Origin: Dipylidium caninum
Taxonomy: Eukaryota > Platyhelminthes > Cestoda > Cyclophyllidea > Dipylidiidae
Assembly (NCBI GenBank): GCA_017562135.1
Contig: QEYB01000275.1
Coordinates: forward strand, 320,001-384,000
Reading direction: 5' to 3'
DNA length: 64,000 nucleotides
The position numbers were made by a program, and so were the translations under genes. Shown piece after piece: positions 45,803 through 58,419 of the stretch (within the stretch, counting starts at the first letter, position 1; each line of letters opens with the position of its first letter). Below the pieces are notes generated by a model. It saw only the letters and a program-made list of their open reading frames with translations, searched no databases and was not told the DNA's origin.

Positions 45803-46732
45803 CGCCGAACCGCCCTCACCCGTCAGCCTGAGCGGCGTAGCGTTTGGCGGGGACTGGCTGCTGACCGATAACCTCGAGGTTCTCACTCCGAAATAAGGGT
45901 GGTTCCCCTACCTGCCATTGTATTTCCCCCTACTCCCAAAGCCTCTTATACTTTACAATATGCCCACAACAATTCTAGTGTGCGTACATCAAGGTATTTG
46001 TTATACACGCACTTGAAAAAGGGAATTTTCGCAGAGTGCGGTGGTGGACTCTATCCATTGATTGAAAAGATTCAGTAGTAAGGCTGGAGGGATGAAGGGT
46101 GCTGGGAAAGGAGTTTTAGACATTTCTCCGCGAGGAAAGCACATCGGTAGAATGTGGCCACACGCCCTGCTCCTCCGCCCCCCTCCCCCCTACATACACT
46201 CGTCCATCTCGAAGAGTATCCCATCATCGACGACGTGCGAATGCTGTTGCTGGCTGGCTGAAGAGGCCTCGTCTGCAGAGCGATTTGCGATCCGTCCTGG
46301 TTGGTTTGTTTGGGCCCGCAACGAGTGGCTATTAGTGTTGGCTGTGTAGGGGCCTTCTAAGGGCGACACCTCACCCTCGGAGTTTCGTCTACAACCGACA
46401 AATTGTCACTTGGTTACAAAATGGCTCCTCGTTCTGAAGATTCGAGAACAGTTGCGTTTGGATCACACTGACGAATCAGTCTCAGTGCTTCTAAATTAAT
46501 TCGCTGGTGGAATACGGATAAGACGCCGGGCGTTAGTAAACTTGTACCCACAGTCTCCCCGGGAGGAGATAAGGCGAAAAGTTACACCGCTTGCGTAAAC
46601 ATACTTTGGTCGGTGGAAGATTCTCGTTATGCCGTGCTGGTGGTTCCCTAACGGGGACGAGAGGTGGGCTGGCACCGGGTTTACCGCGATATGATCACCT
46701 AATTTTGATAAAATGAACTTCTTTAAAGTGCT
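45803..46732. other. Intergenic, 3' of the AMPK gamma-like gene
   Basis: It should contain the 3' UTR of the minus-strand gamma-subunit gene. A 95-codon plus-strand frame (46062-46349) is not convincing. No other feature seen. Confidence 0.5.
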
Positions 46733-49290
46733 TCAACAGCACCATTTTAGGATAAATTCGAGATCCACACCCGGTAGGGATAAACGCTTGAGCACACCGC
46801 CACCAGCTGCACCCTTGTTGGCCCCAGCGAGTCCGACTTGTGCGGTCTTTGGGCCGAAGGCGTTGTCCGACGCCTCCGAGAAGGTGGCGGAGGACGGGGG
46901 CGATGGAGCGTCGAGGACAGCTGCTTGGAGGAGGTCGCTGGACGTGATGACACCGACAGCCGGGCCTAGGGCACCTTGGCCGTTCCAACTGGCGCCCGAG
47001 CCCGGCTTCTCAAATACCACAAGACACGGCGCCTACAGGGTGGAATCCAGTTTACTGAATGCTTTTGCACACGAGCGGTGTTGTTGGGTTAAAGGCGTGA
47101 CCGTGACACAGACCTTTTGGCGGAACATTCTGTCTAAGACGGCAACAAGGCACTCGGAGGTGAAACACAGGGCCTGATTGGTACAACCGGCGGGCTAAAA
47201 TATGGCAATGTGGGGATGAGGGTTTTAGCTGGAACGCCCAAGGCAGGCAAGTGTACAGGGAACTCGAGTTACTCGAGGACGGACGGCCATGATGGTGCTG
47301 ACAGTGGCGTTCAGTGCGACTTCCAAAGGCCCGGCGAAAATGGTTCCCTGGAGAAGGGGAAAGACGTTGAATCACATCGCGGCATAGACGGGTACAAAAT
47401 CCTATCAAATCTAGGAAAACAGAGGGGTTGAGCAAACTCACGAGGATGTCCTGTTTGGTGAGCATGCCCAGGAAGCCCTTTCCGTTTTCAGACGCCACTG
47501 GCAGACAGGCCAGACCCGCCCTGCTCCATGCGGTATTGAGAATGTGCAGCGCTTCACGACACGTTGTTGTCGGTTGAAGGTAAAAAGGATTGCCAGCATC
47601 ATCACAGACGGGAGCGGTTTTGCGACGACGCAGAATACAGTCGGCGTTGTCGTCATCGGCGTCGTTGAAACCGTTGGAATCGGCTAACTGCCAACCCCTC
47701 TCCCTCCACCGGATGCCCGGCATGTCCCCCACGTTGACCTGAAATTACGGTTCTGCTCAAATTAAAGAAAGATTTTCCTATCGGAATTATGAAATCGAAC
47801 GAGGAGCGAAATCAGTAGGCGACATCGACGAAACGTGGACGTGAAGACCTGACTTGAAGTGTTTGTAAATACATGAGGGAAAAAGCACTGCCAGATTTGA
47901 ACAGCCTCGTCCCCACGCTATGCAGATACTAGAAGTCATGTCTCCCTTGAACACTCAACGACCCTTCCGGGCAGAATGACTGGAACCGAATTTGTTATGG
48001 TCTTCTGTACTACGGTGTGTTTTGTCGAAGTTTCAACACTTTCCTCTCTGCCCAGTCTAAAAGAGAAATTACAATGTCAATTTTTACGTAAAAAAACACT
48101 GGCGCTTTCTGCAATGGTTGGTCTATCTTCGTTCTCTGGAGGGAAACTAAAACAGTGGAGGCATCCCAACAAGTTTGGAGAGGAAAGTGCAATCAAGCGA
48201 AGCTACGGTCAGAAACTGACGTGGCCTTCAAGTGGTCGGAGAAAACGCCTTAGGGAACATCGCACTGCTCAAAATTCCGTATATAAGTAGCCTTGACATG
48301 CACCTTAAGGGAGCTGGGAGTAGGCAAATTCCTCATCCTCAAACGCAAATAAGCCAAGAGTCGGTCAGCATTCAGAAGACCGAGCAAATTGCCGCTTCCG
48401 AAGCGGTCGGCAATCAAAACGTATCGGGGTGGCGGTACGACGCTCAGGTTGCAAACTGCCGCCTCACTGGCGGAAGGCACTGTCGCGAGGGTGAGAATTT
48501 GTGTAACGCGATAGAGGTGATCCTGCGGCGTTACTATGGTAACCGCCTCGGGGACCGCTTCTTGCGGGGACTCGGAATGGGCCCAAGTGAAGAAAGCCTC
48601 TACAAGAACAGAAAATAACATACTGTCCTGATGCAATTAGGATAGAGAGGAAGAGGAGACTTAAGGCGAGTCCTTACTCAATACACAGCCCATAGTTTTG
48701 CCTTCCCAGTAATTCATGCTGAGAGCGGGATCGACGTTTCTCTTCGCTGCCAGCTCGTCTTCGACGCCATTCGTTGGTGAGACGGAAGTGTTGATGGGGA
48801 AGGCTTGGGCAAGAAGGCGCAGACAGAGGTCGGTTGTTAGCAATTGGGTATAACACTGAAGGCGACTGCACCAAACTGGTGCAGCGGACAGCGAGTGGTC
48901 AATCAGCGCTTGCATGGCGCGGCGAATCTGGAATAGGTGATGACATAGGGTAACGCTTTTCGACAGTGAAATAAAATTGCTACTCATATCAATTAAGCAA
49001 AAATACTATTACGTGACAGGCGGAATAGCTCTCGCTCATATAATCGAGTAGAAATTGCGGAAAGGGACAAATACGTGAACTCACCGGGAGGGCGGAATCC
49101 AAGACGAGGAGTTTTCCACTCTCTGGCAGAACATCGTAGCATGTGGAGTGTTTAAAAAACACGGAACAGGCGGAATCCTCATCTACAAGGTCATGAGAGG
49201 GGAAATTATATAGAAAAGGGGTATTCATGTGGATTCAAAGGACTTACCAAAGTAACGCAGGTCCTTCGGTTTACTCGCATCTTCATCTGG
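46733..49290 (-). CDS. AMP-activated protein kinase gamma-like subunit (four CBS repeats), core exons
   Basis: Eight minus-strand exons: 49248-49290, 49085-49182, 48678-48927, 48304-48599, 47442-47738, 47273-47347, 47114-47173, 46733-47032. They are in phase and give 472 residues to TGA. The gamma subunit binds AMP/ATP through paired CBS repeats and regulates the heterotrimeric energy-sensing kinase. The family order is clear: FFKHSTCYDVLPESGKLLVLDSALP, CBS1 (AAPVW, LLTTD), CBS2 (LLGLLNADRLLAYL), CBS3 (LACLPVASENGKGFLGMLTKQDIL), CBS4 (VGVITSSDLLQAAVL). The nucleotide-ligating Asp, Arg, Asp, Asp positions of repeats 1-4 are kept. Odd features are a long acidic Asn/Asp-rich insert before CBS3, a shortened CBS3-CBS4 linker and an Ala/Gly-rich C-terminal extension. 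Divergence from animal gamma subunits is high, so the role is inferred from the fold. Confidence 0.85.
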
Positions 49291-50198
49291 CTGAAACGAC
49301 AAATTCTCCGAAGTGAAAAGTAAAAAATAGACTTGTCAGTTGTTAAGTCGTGACGCCCACGTGGAAGGTGAATGACTTTTAGGACAAAATGTGGCCAGAC
49401 GCCACAGCCAAAAACACATGCGCATGCATAGACACACGGAGGTTAGGGGTAGGTATTTGAGGATGAGACGACGCGTTGTTTATTGAAATGAATCTACGTT
49501 ACTAGTCTTAACACAGAGGGTGGCCGAGTCCATCCATCATTGTTCACGATTGCCGTCTCGGGTGTGTCTAAACAAGCGTGGGCTCGGGTCCACAAGGCCG
49601 GGGAAGGGACGGTTTTAGTGGCATGATCCACTTTCTTCGGCGCCAGATGGAGGTGCCAACAATTAGTCAGGATAGCAAAGTCCGATCCAAATACCTTGAC
49701 TCTCCCCGAGTAGACGGACCGAGTAGATTAGAAGTCCATTCCAAATGACAAACACACGCACACACACACAAGCCCCTCCTTTCCTCGTGTGCAGACCAAA
49801 ATCCACGTCCAAAAACATCGGTCAAATGGTCGAGTGTTTATCGCGTAAATTTCACGCGTTCAATGCATCAAACCGCAAAATAGCAGTTTCTGTGCGCATT
49901 CCCCGCCGTGCGGTTATGGTGGAGAAGCGGCCACTTTCACCTGAGGCAATGGCTTGCGCATTTACCCGCTGAAACTCCGTGGCAGAGGTGCCCTAAGCCT
50001 GAGGAGAGGATGTGGCTATGTCGAATTGGGAGATGGACAGGGAGGCTGCTGGAGCAAGCTGGCATGTTTGGTGAATAAGTGACAATTGGGGGAATGAACC
50101 GGGGGTAAAGGGGCATTGTTTAGTCACGAAACAACAACTGCTACGTCGGAAGTAGGCAATGGTGCATGTTAATATCCGTCGCCTCTTCTCATTTACAG

Positions 50199-50612
50199 TG
50201 CGCAACCACAGACAACCCAGTTTCTCCCTAACTTGCCTCATCCACCGACTTCCGAACGAAGAGCAACGTGGAACTTTGCGCCGCCTTCAAGACCTGGATT
50301 GTACTTTTGGTGTCATTCGAAGTGCACCACTGATTCTGTCTGGCTGAAAATCAAGTGGAAGAATGTGCCGCTGAAATCCATTTCAGCGATCAACGTGTTA
50401 ATAGTGAAAAATGTCAGCCTACTACTAATATCATAGACTGGGAAAGCTTCTTATTCGCGCCAGTGACAAGTGACAGCTTACCAGAGAGGATGTCCACGGC
50501 AGACATAAGCTCTGTCATCACACCTAGGCAATTTATCGAGTCCCGATCCGGACAGCTGCGAGCGAAGTCGGGAGCTGAAGGTAAAAGTGGCACTCATCAG
50601 AAAAGGAAGTGA
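50199..50612 (+). CDS. Candidate nested plus-strand gene, two exons around a 46-nt intron
   Basis: The acceptor TTTACAG ends at 50198. Exon 50199-50309 and exon 50356-50612 join in phase across a 46 nt GT-AG intron (DLDCTF then VEECAAEI) and end at TGA 50610-50612 after a basic tail (GTHQKRK). Each frame is broken without the splice, which argues for real coding. An upstream 37-38 nt intron is also possible, and the start codon is not fixed. Product unknown, no domain recognised. It lies on the opposite strand to the AMPK gamma gene. Confidence 0.4.
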
Positions 50613-52522
50613 TTGGGGGCACTCAGCATCAAAACGGATTCGGAGCAAGGCTGTGGCCAACAGAAGTGAAAGCAGAAGTGAATGACCACATTTTTACTTA
50701 ACCGGTAAAATCAGGAATCTTTTTTTGAGTAAACCGAGGAAGTAAGAAACGATGGAACCACGCGGAACTAGTTACAGCGCATCGCCTTCGCCTATTTAAA
50801 CGTGTCGGTTCGACCTGAACACCGTCTTCCAGTGCTACTAAGAGGGAAACCAGGGAAACCGGAGACAGCAACACGGTACAAAATGTTTGCGGACAAAGCG
50901 TCCTACGTCGGCCGGATACCAGTGTCTTCGGCCGATTAGAGGACCCAGGCCAGTCACCACAGCGCCTGATGACTCCCGTTGCCCTCCAAACACCGGCCAA
51001 ATTGATGGGTTTCCTTGGTGAGAATCGTTTGAATAGAGACCATTTTCAAAGAATAGCGGAATGTCAGTTGACACCTGTCATCCTCTAAAGGTACATTTTC
51101 GGATTCAGTTTGTAAATTAAGTTCGCACATACCTCGATTATCCACCCGTGCACCCAATCAAACAACAAACCAGTCGGTAACGTCCTCGCAAGACTTCATT
51201 CACCTGCTGATCAATGGCGGGGCAGGAGAGGTGGAAGGGTGAATTGTGACAGCTGCCATAATGGAGAAAAAAGACTGATTCTTCTCAAAAAACGTGGACT
51301 GTGATGCATTCTTTTTTACTGACGGCCTCCCTACGTCCAGGTTTTGAGCCTAGGGGGGAGGGGGGGGGCGGTAGCACAAACGGTGTCTTACCCTGTCCAA
51401 ATATACCTTTTCCTATCGGGATTAAGTGCCAGATGCTGAATGGACGCTGCCACCGACAACGAGCCCATGTAGCCTTTAGTAAAGAAGGACAGAAGGAAGT
51501 GTGGCCGGAAGGAAGCAGGATTTCGGCCGAAGTGGGCCCACACCTTCCACTATGCCCGAACTGGCCTCCAACACTTGGCCTGATACCATTCAAGTAATTT
51601 TCTGACAAATCGGCTACGGTCAGTCAGCTGGGGTCAATTGACAGAACAGAAGCAGAAAGACCCGCCCCATCTGGAGAGGTTGGACATCGGCGACGTCATT
51701 CGTCGCCGAGGTAGAGATGATGATTGAAGTCCGTCGATGACGATGAAGGAAGCCGTCATCGGCCTCTTTTACTGCCAATTACTCTGAACCAATGAAGCAT
51801 TGCGCCCGAAGGACACATTTAGAAGTCATGCCACCGAACAACCGTGGCCATTAGAGTGGTTGGTACCCCATCGACTAAAGAGCAGCATAGTTGACTGCTG
51901 GTGGCGGTGATAGTTGTGGAACCTCATTCACCACATCGTCGCCAATTAGTGCACCGGTACCACCCTCATCAGTGTTGCAGCGTAGACAGGTTGGCTGACT
52001 GTCTTCGCCAGTTTAGCCACTCTCCATCTCCACCTTGCTCCATTGAGTCCACATTGCATTTTGGGAAAGGGAGAGACAAACAAAACAGTTAAAAGGTGAT
52101 AGAGGGAAAAGGCGGTGGTGGTGGTTGGATGAGAAGACTTCAATATTTGGCACATCGTTGTCCGTTCCCGTTCACAGATGAGGAGTGGAAAAACCGAATG
52201 GGCAGGCAGCCAAGGCCAAACCTCCTCCTTCGCCATTTCGTCCCCTTCGGGGAAAAGAATAAATCTACACAAATAGTTAAACTGCTAACACCCGCCAGAG
52301 GTCGAAGGACCAACTGAGGAGGTTCTTCCTCAACTAGAGGATGGAACTCGCGGATATGGTGGGATGAGGGCAAGCACGAGAATGGTGTAATAATAAGCAG
52401 GTTGTGAGATAGGAAAATGCAGGCTTACCGAGGTCAAGGGACTTGAATCGGACAACTCGAGGCATGGCTCAAGCGATTTTGTGCACTACAGCGTGAATAT
52501 TCGCGTACGTGCATACGCACAC

Positions 52523-52545
52523 GTGTGTGTGTGTGTGTGTGTGTG
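52523..52545. repeat. (GT)n microsatellite
   Basis: Uninterrupted GT dinucleotide run. Confidence 0.95.
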
Positions 52546-55500
52546 CCTCGTATCTAATGTGGGTGATGCCAGCACATCAATAGAAGTGGACCAATCGAGG
52601 GCCTTAAGAGACTTGCGAAGCACGCCGACTGCTGACTAGTTGTCGAGGCGGCGTGTAAATGAAAGTTAGATGAAAGGAAGAGAAGATTAATGGTGGAAGA
52701 CGAAATGGTGACATATATGGACTAATCAGAGAGGTAAACATCAAAGTCCGTGGATGGGTAAGGCAAGGGCGCCGGTAGCACCCGAAGGTTGGTTACTTGG
52801 CAGTTTTCAGACAAATTGAAGGTGTCAGGGCGTTGTTAATCAAGGAGGAAGGTAGAAGGTGTCACAGACCCAAAGCAAAAGCAACTGAGTGCCCATAAGT
52901 CATGTCGCTTCAACTCTAGACATGCCTACCGTTTCTGACACAAGTGATCAACCAACACCCAATGTTAAAATCTGCGTCTGCTACCTCGGCGATAGATCAA
53001 AGGCTGGATAGCCTGCACGAGGAGGCACCACCCTTGCCCATTCCTCTTTTTCTCTCCCTTCTCCGCGTTCGTACTGGGTGCAGACTTGGCACCGGAATAA
53101 GCCCATTTAGGGAGGTAGGGAACAAATTAAGCCCACAGTAAAGTGCAAGAGCAAAGTAACAAAATTTGAATAAAACAATTGTCCACAACCTAGGAAAGGC
53201 CTTTGCGGCTATGGCGATTGGGTGGCCATTTTCATTCAAGCAAGAAGTCTGGTTCTGGGAGAACTAATTCGGAGTCATCTAGCTGCCACCACCGAAAAAT
53301 TTCGCTCACTTTTACGAGCACACGTACTCGACGGTACACTACCACTTGAGCAGTGACCTACACCTTATATGGCGTTAATCTTCACCGACTTTCATTCAGT
53401 TAGTTACCACATTTCATGCTCAGTCCGGTCTACTCACCACCATTTCAGTAGGTTGAAACGAGGCGGCAACAGGACACGATGAGGGTCTCCATCCGGCGGA
53501 GAATTCACCGGGCAAACCCCAAAACGATGCAGAATCACTCTCGAGAAGGAGTACGACGGCAACTCGGCCTTCCTAAGCCCCACCTTCGCCGTCATCGACA
53601 TCCCCACGAGATCGCCTCTGACACGTCCCAGAGGACAGTTAGTGATCGGTTCTAATGGATGCGTCTAAGCTTTTCACCGTGGTTTAATCGACTTAGGTTC
53701 TTTAGCGTGCTCCCCCTGCTTGCCCGGCCCAGCGTCTTCCCCATCGGTGCTAGTGAATAGGCGGAATGCATTGCATCAAAGCCGTCCGCCTAAGCTATGA
53801 CCGAAGAAGCCTCCATATCTCCCTAAACCTCCGAATTCTGGACGTTCCTCTTCAGTGGACAATTACCTGTGCTGTGGGAGATGACCTTCCAATTCATCTT
53901 CGTCCTTCATTTCGCATGTTCACCAATCAACAGCCGGTCGGCTTTAAGCGAGGCGCGCTCCTTTCCACCGATTCCGAATTGCTCTGCCCCACATTAGCGG
54001 TGCCTCTGTGGGAACAGGGTGACAAATATTAGACGAGATTGACATTCCACAGTAACTGCCCTATGAATGGCGCGCTTTCAAGGAAATAACGAGAGGGCGA
54101 GAGTTAGCAAAATTCCGGGTATGTCCATCTCTGCGCATTGTGTAAAACCTCAAATGGATTCAAGTAGCGCCAATCTCGGTGGACTCCAGGGAAGGCAGCG
54201 AGGAGGACGCTGCTTTTCATGCGGAGAAAGGTGAAAGGTAGGGCGACATCCACGACCGCCCTCTCACCTCGTCATAAAATCACGTCTAACACTTGGTTGA
54301 AGCCATCGGGTCAGCGGCGTGGTGCACTTCAATGGCTTTCAAACTCCATGAAAGAGAAGGACGCCCAGATGGGAAGTGCTCAATGAAGAAAGTGACAGTG
54401 TAGAGGAGCTAGAAGACAAATCCCAGCAATCACTACTACTGTCCACTAAGAAAAAAGTTCAACATTCCCCTTACCGAGTGAGTCTTCTAAGTAAATGGGA
54501 CAATACACCAAATTGTTTCGAAGTTTGAGAAAAATGGGAGTTCGTGTTGAACACTGCCGACAGGAAAGTGGGCAGCACGAGTCACCGAGTGTTGGGAAAT
54601 GGGAATGAGACAGAAAGCAGCGCCATGGAACAGCGGCTGGTATGAATTGGCTGTACTAAAGTCCATTTGACAGTCCTATGGCGTTAATTTTCAGAACTAG
54701 GGGATATAGTTTTAATAAATGTCCCTAAATTTCCTGCCAGTGAGAGAGTAGCGTTTAGGGCACATGGCTTCAGTAAATAAGCGACAGATGAATAAAAATC
54801 GGACAAAATTGGGGAGGAATACTAGTCTCATAGCATTACTAAGGGTGAATGTTAAACTCATGCGAAAGTCGCGTAAAGTAGAGAAAGCCGCAGTTGATAG
54901 GTTAGACGTCACCAGACACTTGGAGTGATTTGAATTTAAGGATTTAGTCAAACACTCCGCAAAGTGACAAGTGAATTTTTAGTCCTACTGGAGTGAAAGT
55001 GGAATGGACAGAGATTTGGAGGAAAAAATCTCACCCAAGTCAGTTGGCGAGACAGAGGTGCCAAGCTCGATGCTTCGTGGGTAGTGACCACTTAGCTAAA
55101 AAACACGAAAGAAGGCTATCGTTACGGGTGTGAGGGGAATATGGAGTAAGAGAAGGGTTTCGGGACGTTCTACGACAGGTTAACTGGACAAATAATCCAT
55201 TGTTCGCGCCAAGGAAGCAATCTCTACCCTTGGACTCCCGTCATACCACCCAAGTGGGCAGAGGAAAGATGGCTTACTTGTACAATAACTACAATTATCA
55301 CGACTGGTTAATGGCCAACTGTGATGTGACCTCGCTTAATGGTGTGAGGTGATAACTGCGTTCTCGAGAAGCCATTCCACTGCAAAACAGACGGAAAGGC
55401 CTCGATTTCAGGAATGTCAAGCTCTGTGAAAGCACGCGAATGAGGAGGCCACCTACTTGCCAACCGTCATCACGACTTCAGAGGACTTATGCCGCGTCTG

Positions 55501-55655
55501 AGTGAGCACATCACCTAATGCAAGTCTCCATCATCGTCTAGACTTTCGCTTATTTCTATTTCAACATCAACTGGTGAAGTGTGTTTTAACTGGGTTTATC
55601 TTTCCACGATTCGCCTTTACCGACACTGCAATGATTGTCGTTGTCCTTTCACCAG

Positions 55656-55819
55656 AACTATCGTTCACTTGGGGTTTTAATCCCCGAGGTGCAAGGGTTC
55701 CGCGATTTAATCACCACGACTGTCTGGCTAATGTACCAAGACCTATGCGTCAACAACTGAATGACTTATTAGCCAATCAAATACGTCCATCTGCTGGGGA
55801 TGACTCATCAAGCTCCTGA
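55656..55819 (+). CDS. Candidate plus-strand exon, unknown product
   Basis: The acceptor-like CCTTTCACCAG ends at 55655. The frame continues to TGA at 55817-55819, with a protein-like segment (CLANVPRPMRQQLNDLLANQ) and a Ser-rich end. A second frame immediately downstream (55800-56069) is also open. No family recognised, and no partner exon placed. Confidence 0.25.
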
Positions 55820-56804
55820 ATCCCCAACTGTCCAATCGTCCTTAAGGGGTCTGTGTCTAGATATTTTGTTCAATGAAAACCCATATCCCACAGGCGCAAT
55901 GCCCCGTTCCACCCTCACACATACACAACGACGATGCTTTTGCCCCTACCCAGGCACATTTACCACCCCACTGCCCCTCGATGACGTGTCACTCGCCCAT
56001 TGGACCGAATGCAGACCAACAAGGTGCACACACAGAGAAAACAAAACGTCATGGGATTGGCATCGATGAAAAGAGTGTACGCCAAGCCAAAGGAGGTGGG
56101 GACCCGAAGCCCCACATTCTTGACAAGTTTAGCCGTAACACAGACACAAGCGTCTTTGTTGCATTAGGACGGATGTACGCCGTCATTGTTTCCGCGGTTA
56201 AAAAATGCGCCAAGGATTAGCTGCGTAGGTGGATGGAAAGGCGGTCTCTAGGCCTTGCATAGTCTAAGTCGGGAGATGCGGGAACAGACAAACATTTTCT
56301 CGCCCAGTTTTTGGTGTTTCAACTTCAGCATCTACATAAATCACAGTCCTCTGAAGGATCCACATTCGATGTGTAAAATAGTTAGGCGTAGTGCAAAAAG
56401 GCCCCATATAAACAGGAGATTATACGCTTTTAGCCCAGTTGGTAGTAGGACGACCGAAGGTTAGCCTTTAAAAGATTCAGCAAGACCGAGCTCCCAGCCT
56501 CTTGCACTTGTCAAAAGTGACAGGCTCGGGTGACAGGACAGGAGCTTCGGAAGCTATAGGCAAATCCGACCACCAGTAATGATGATGATAAGTGAACTTT
56601 CTCCTGACATGTGCGCAGGCTATTGTGAACCCGTGGAGGGGAGATGAGAATGTTCGGTTGAAGGGGGGGGGAGAGGATAAGTGGAGGATGAAGAAACGGA
56701 GATGCTAATCAAATGAACACTACAACCAACTGAAACATGCATCGCATAATGAACAAAGATTAAAAAAGAGATTTGAGAAGGAATAACGCAGCGCGGCACT
56801 GCAG

Positions 56805-57425
56805 CCGTGGGACAGTACACGAGTGGCAAGACGAGTGGACAGCGTTAAGATCGAGCAGTTGAGCCGGTTAGAGGCCACTCAACGCAGTTCAGCAAGGCTG
56901 GACGCCGCAATCGTGCGAAAAAACGATCCCGGCGGTGTACAGTCTCACCGACTTTCCTCATTTTGTACTCCTTCCGGCCTGGCAGTAACGCATCAAGACA
57001 TCCACCACTTGTGGAGTTCTTGTGGTGGGGAGGCACGTGGACAGATCTCTGAAGCGGCACTCTTAGAAGGTCTTTGCCATTTGCTGCGGGAAAGCTCTGG
57101 AGCGTTGCACGACTTTTCAGCGTCTATGCATGTCTCGTCAAGGATGGGACGAGGTAGTCAAAACAACCCAACAATTTTGATGGCCACCTTGAGTGCCCGT
57201 GACGATTCGGGGGGGGGTCAAAGTGGTGTCACAGCCAGTCCGTCTCACTGTCTGCTGTCTTCATTGACGTTGGTGACGGGCCGAGGGCGGCGGCATGAAA
57301 TGAGGGTGGGATGGCAAAAACAATCTCAACTGATGCCAAATCCAACCGTACACTGCGCATCCCTATTGCCACCCCTTAACACACCAACAGTGTGCAACAC
57401 CGTCACTTCATCCTCTAAATGGTGA
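56805..57425 (+). CDS. Candidate plus-strand coding segment with an EF-hand-like helix-loop-helix
   Basis: After a CAG acceptor ending at 56804, the frame is open to TGA at 57423-57425 (206 codons). The first 100 or so residues look helical. IHHLWSSCGGEARGQISEAA has the length and Gly-x-Ile spacing of an EF-hand loop, but most calcium-ligating positions are not acidic, so it would not be expected to bind calcium. The second half is low complexity and may be intronic. No start codon assigned. Confidence 0.3.
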   Translation, partial: PWDSTRVARRVDSVKIEQLSRLEATQRSSARLDAAIVRKNDPGGVQSHRLSSFCTPSGLAVTHQDIHHLWSSCGGEARGQISEAALLEGLCHLLRESSGALHDFSASMHVSSRMGRGSQNNPTILMATLSARDDSGGGQSGVTASPSHCLLSSLTLVTGRGRRHEMRVGWQKQSQLMPNPTVHCASLLPPLNTPTVCNTVTSSSKW

Positions 57426-58227
57426 AACCGTGTCCGTCCGATGTTTATTAACAAAAAGAAAAAAATAAGCAAATCAGAGACCCCGCGAATTTCTAACGCC
57501 GACACGACCACCTTAGCAGGGCGGCTAAGCGAGTGACATCGGTGACCATCGCCCCCCAGTGTGGCGGTGGAGAGGAAGCCCCCACACCGGTAAATAACTA
57601 AATTGACTGCGAATGGGAAGGTTAGAGGAATGTTGGGGAGATTATGCGTCCCCAATCATAAAATCCTGTCGGAGCATTAAAAGGTGGTCCAACAAGTGGC
57701 CTTCGGGGACTGTTCAACTAGGCTATTTACTTAAATTGGGAAAAGTGGAGGAAGGTGAAAAGAGTACGGAGATTGTCAATCTTTCCTCGCTCCACCAGTT
57801 TTACCTACACTGATCGGTCTCACGACTCGCCATTCGATGGCTTTCAGGTACGATCCACTCAATTTCGAGGAGGAGAAAGGGTAGAGGACCCTCAACCAGG
57901 CTGAAGCCAGCTCATAGTTCAAGTAAAGGGACTACTCACTTCGTTGGGACACAAGAGCCCCTCAAATTGCTGGCGCTGCCAACAAGTAAGGCCATCTGAG
58001 ACGCAAAAAGAAAGTGCGAAGACGAAATGTTAACTCTACCAAGAGAGGTAAGGGATCGAGGATGGACGAAAATCGAGCCATGGTGTGCGCGGAAGCGACG
58101 ATCTGGTGGGTGGGATTGGCGCGAAGGGGAAACAGGGAGGCACAAAATTAAAAGAGGTTCCAATGACAACTTCCGAGTTAAAACGAGGGAGCCACTCCTT
58201 CCCCAATGGGAATAAAGATCCACTCAC

Positions 58228-58419
58228 TCTTCTCAACCGCTGTTTGGTCGGATGTTTCGAAGTAAGAATCGGTCTGTCGCTAAACTCCAGTCTGGAAGAG
58301 GCAAGATTCCTCGCCTTCGGTAGGAGATGCGGCGGGGAGAGTTCGTCTCCGGGTGAGAGAGAATTGGGTCCCGATTCGTCCATCGGCTCCGCAGTAGAAG
58401 CACTGCTTCGTGGACGGTC
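58228..58419 (-). CDS. Probable N-terminal-region exon of the AMPK gamma-like gene
   Basis: Exactly 64 codons between a consensus acceptor (CTCCTTCCAG) and a consensus donor (GTGAGTGG), phase 0 at both ends. It encodes a Ser/Pro-rich hydrophilic segment beginning DRPRSSAS and ending KQRLRR. The phase is compatible with the next known exon at 49290. Long gamma subunits (gamma-2 type) carry Ser/Pro-rich N-terminal extensions, which supports the assignment. It could instead belong to a separate minus-strand gene. Confidence 0.5.

Larger units (their letters stand above)
49291..58227. other. Long intron/intergenic stretch upstream of the AMPK gamma core exons
   Basis: About 8.9 kb. No minus-strand exon was convincingly seen. 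Plus-strand candidates are listed separately. A G-homopolymer run occurs near 51353-51368 and a GT microsatellite near 52523-52545. Confidence 0.45.
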
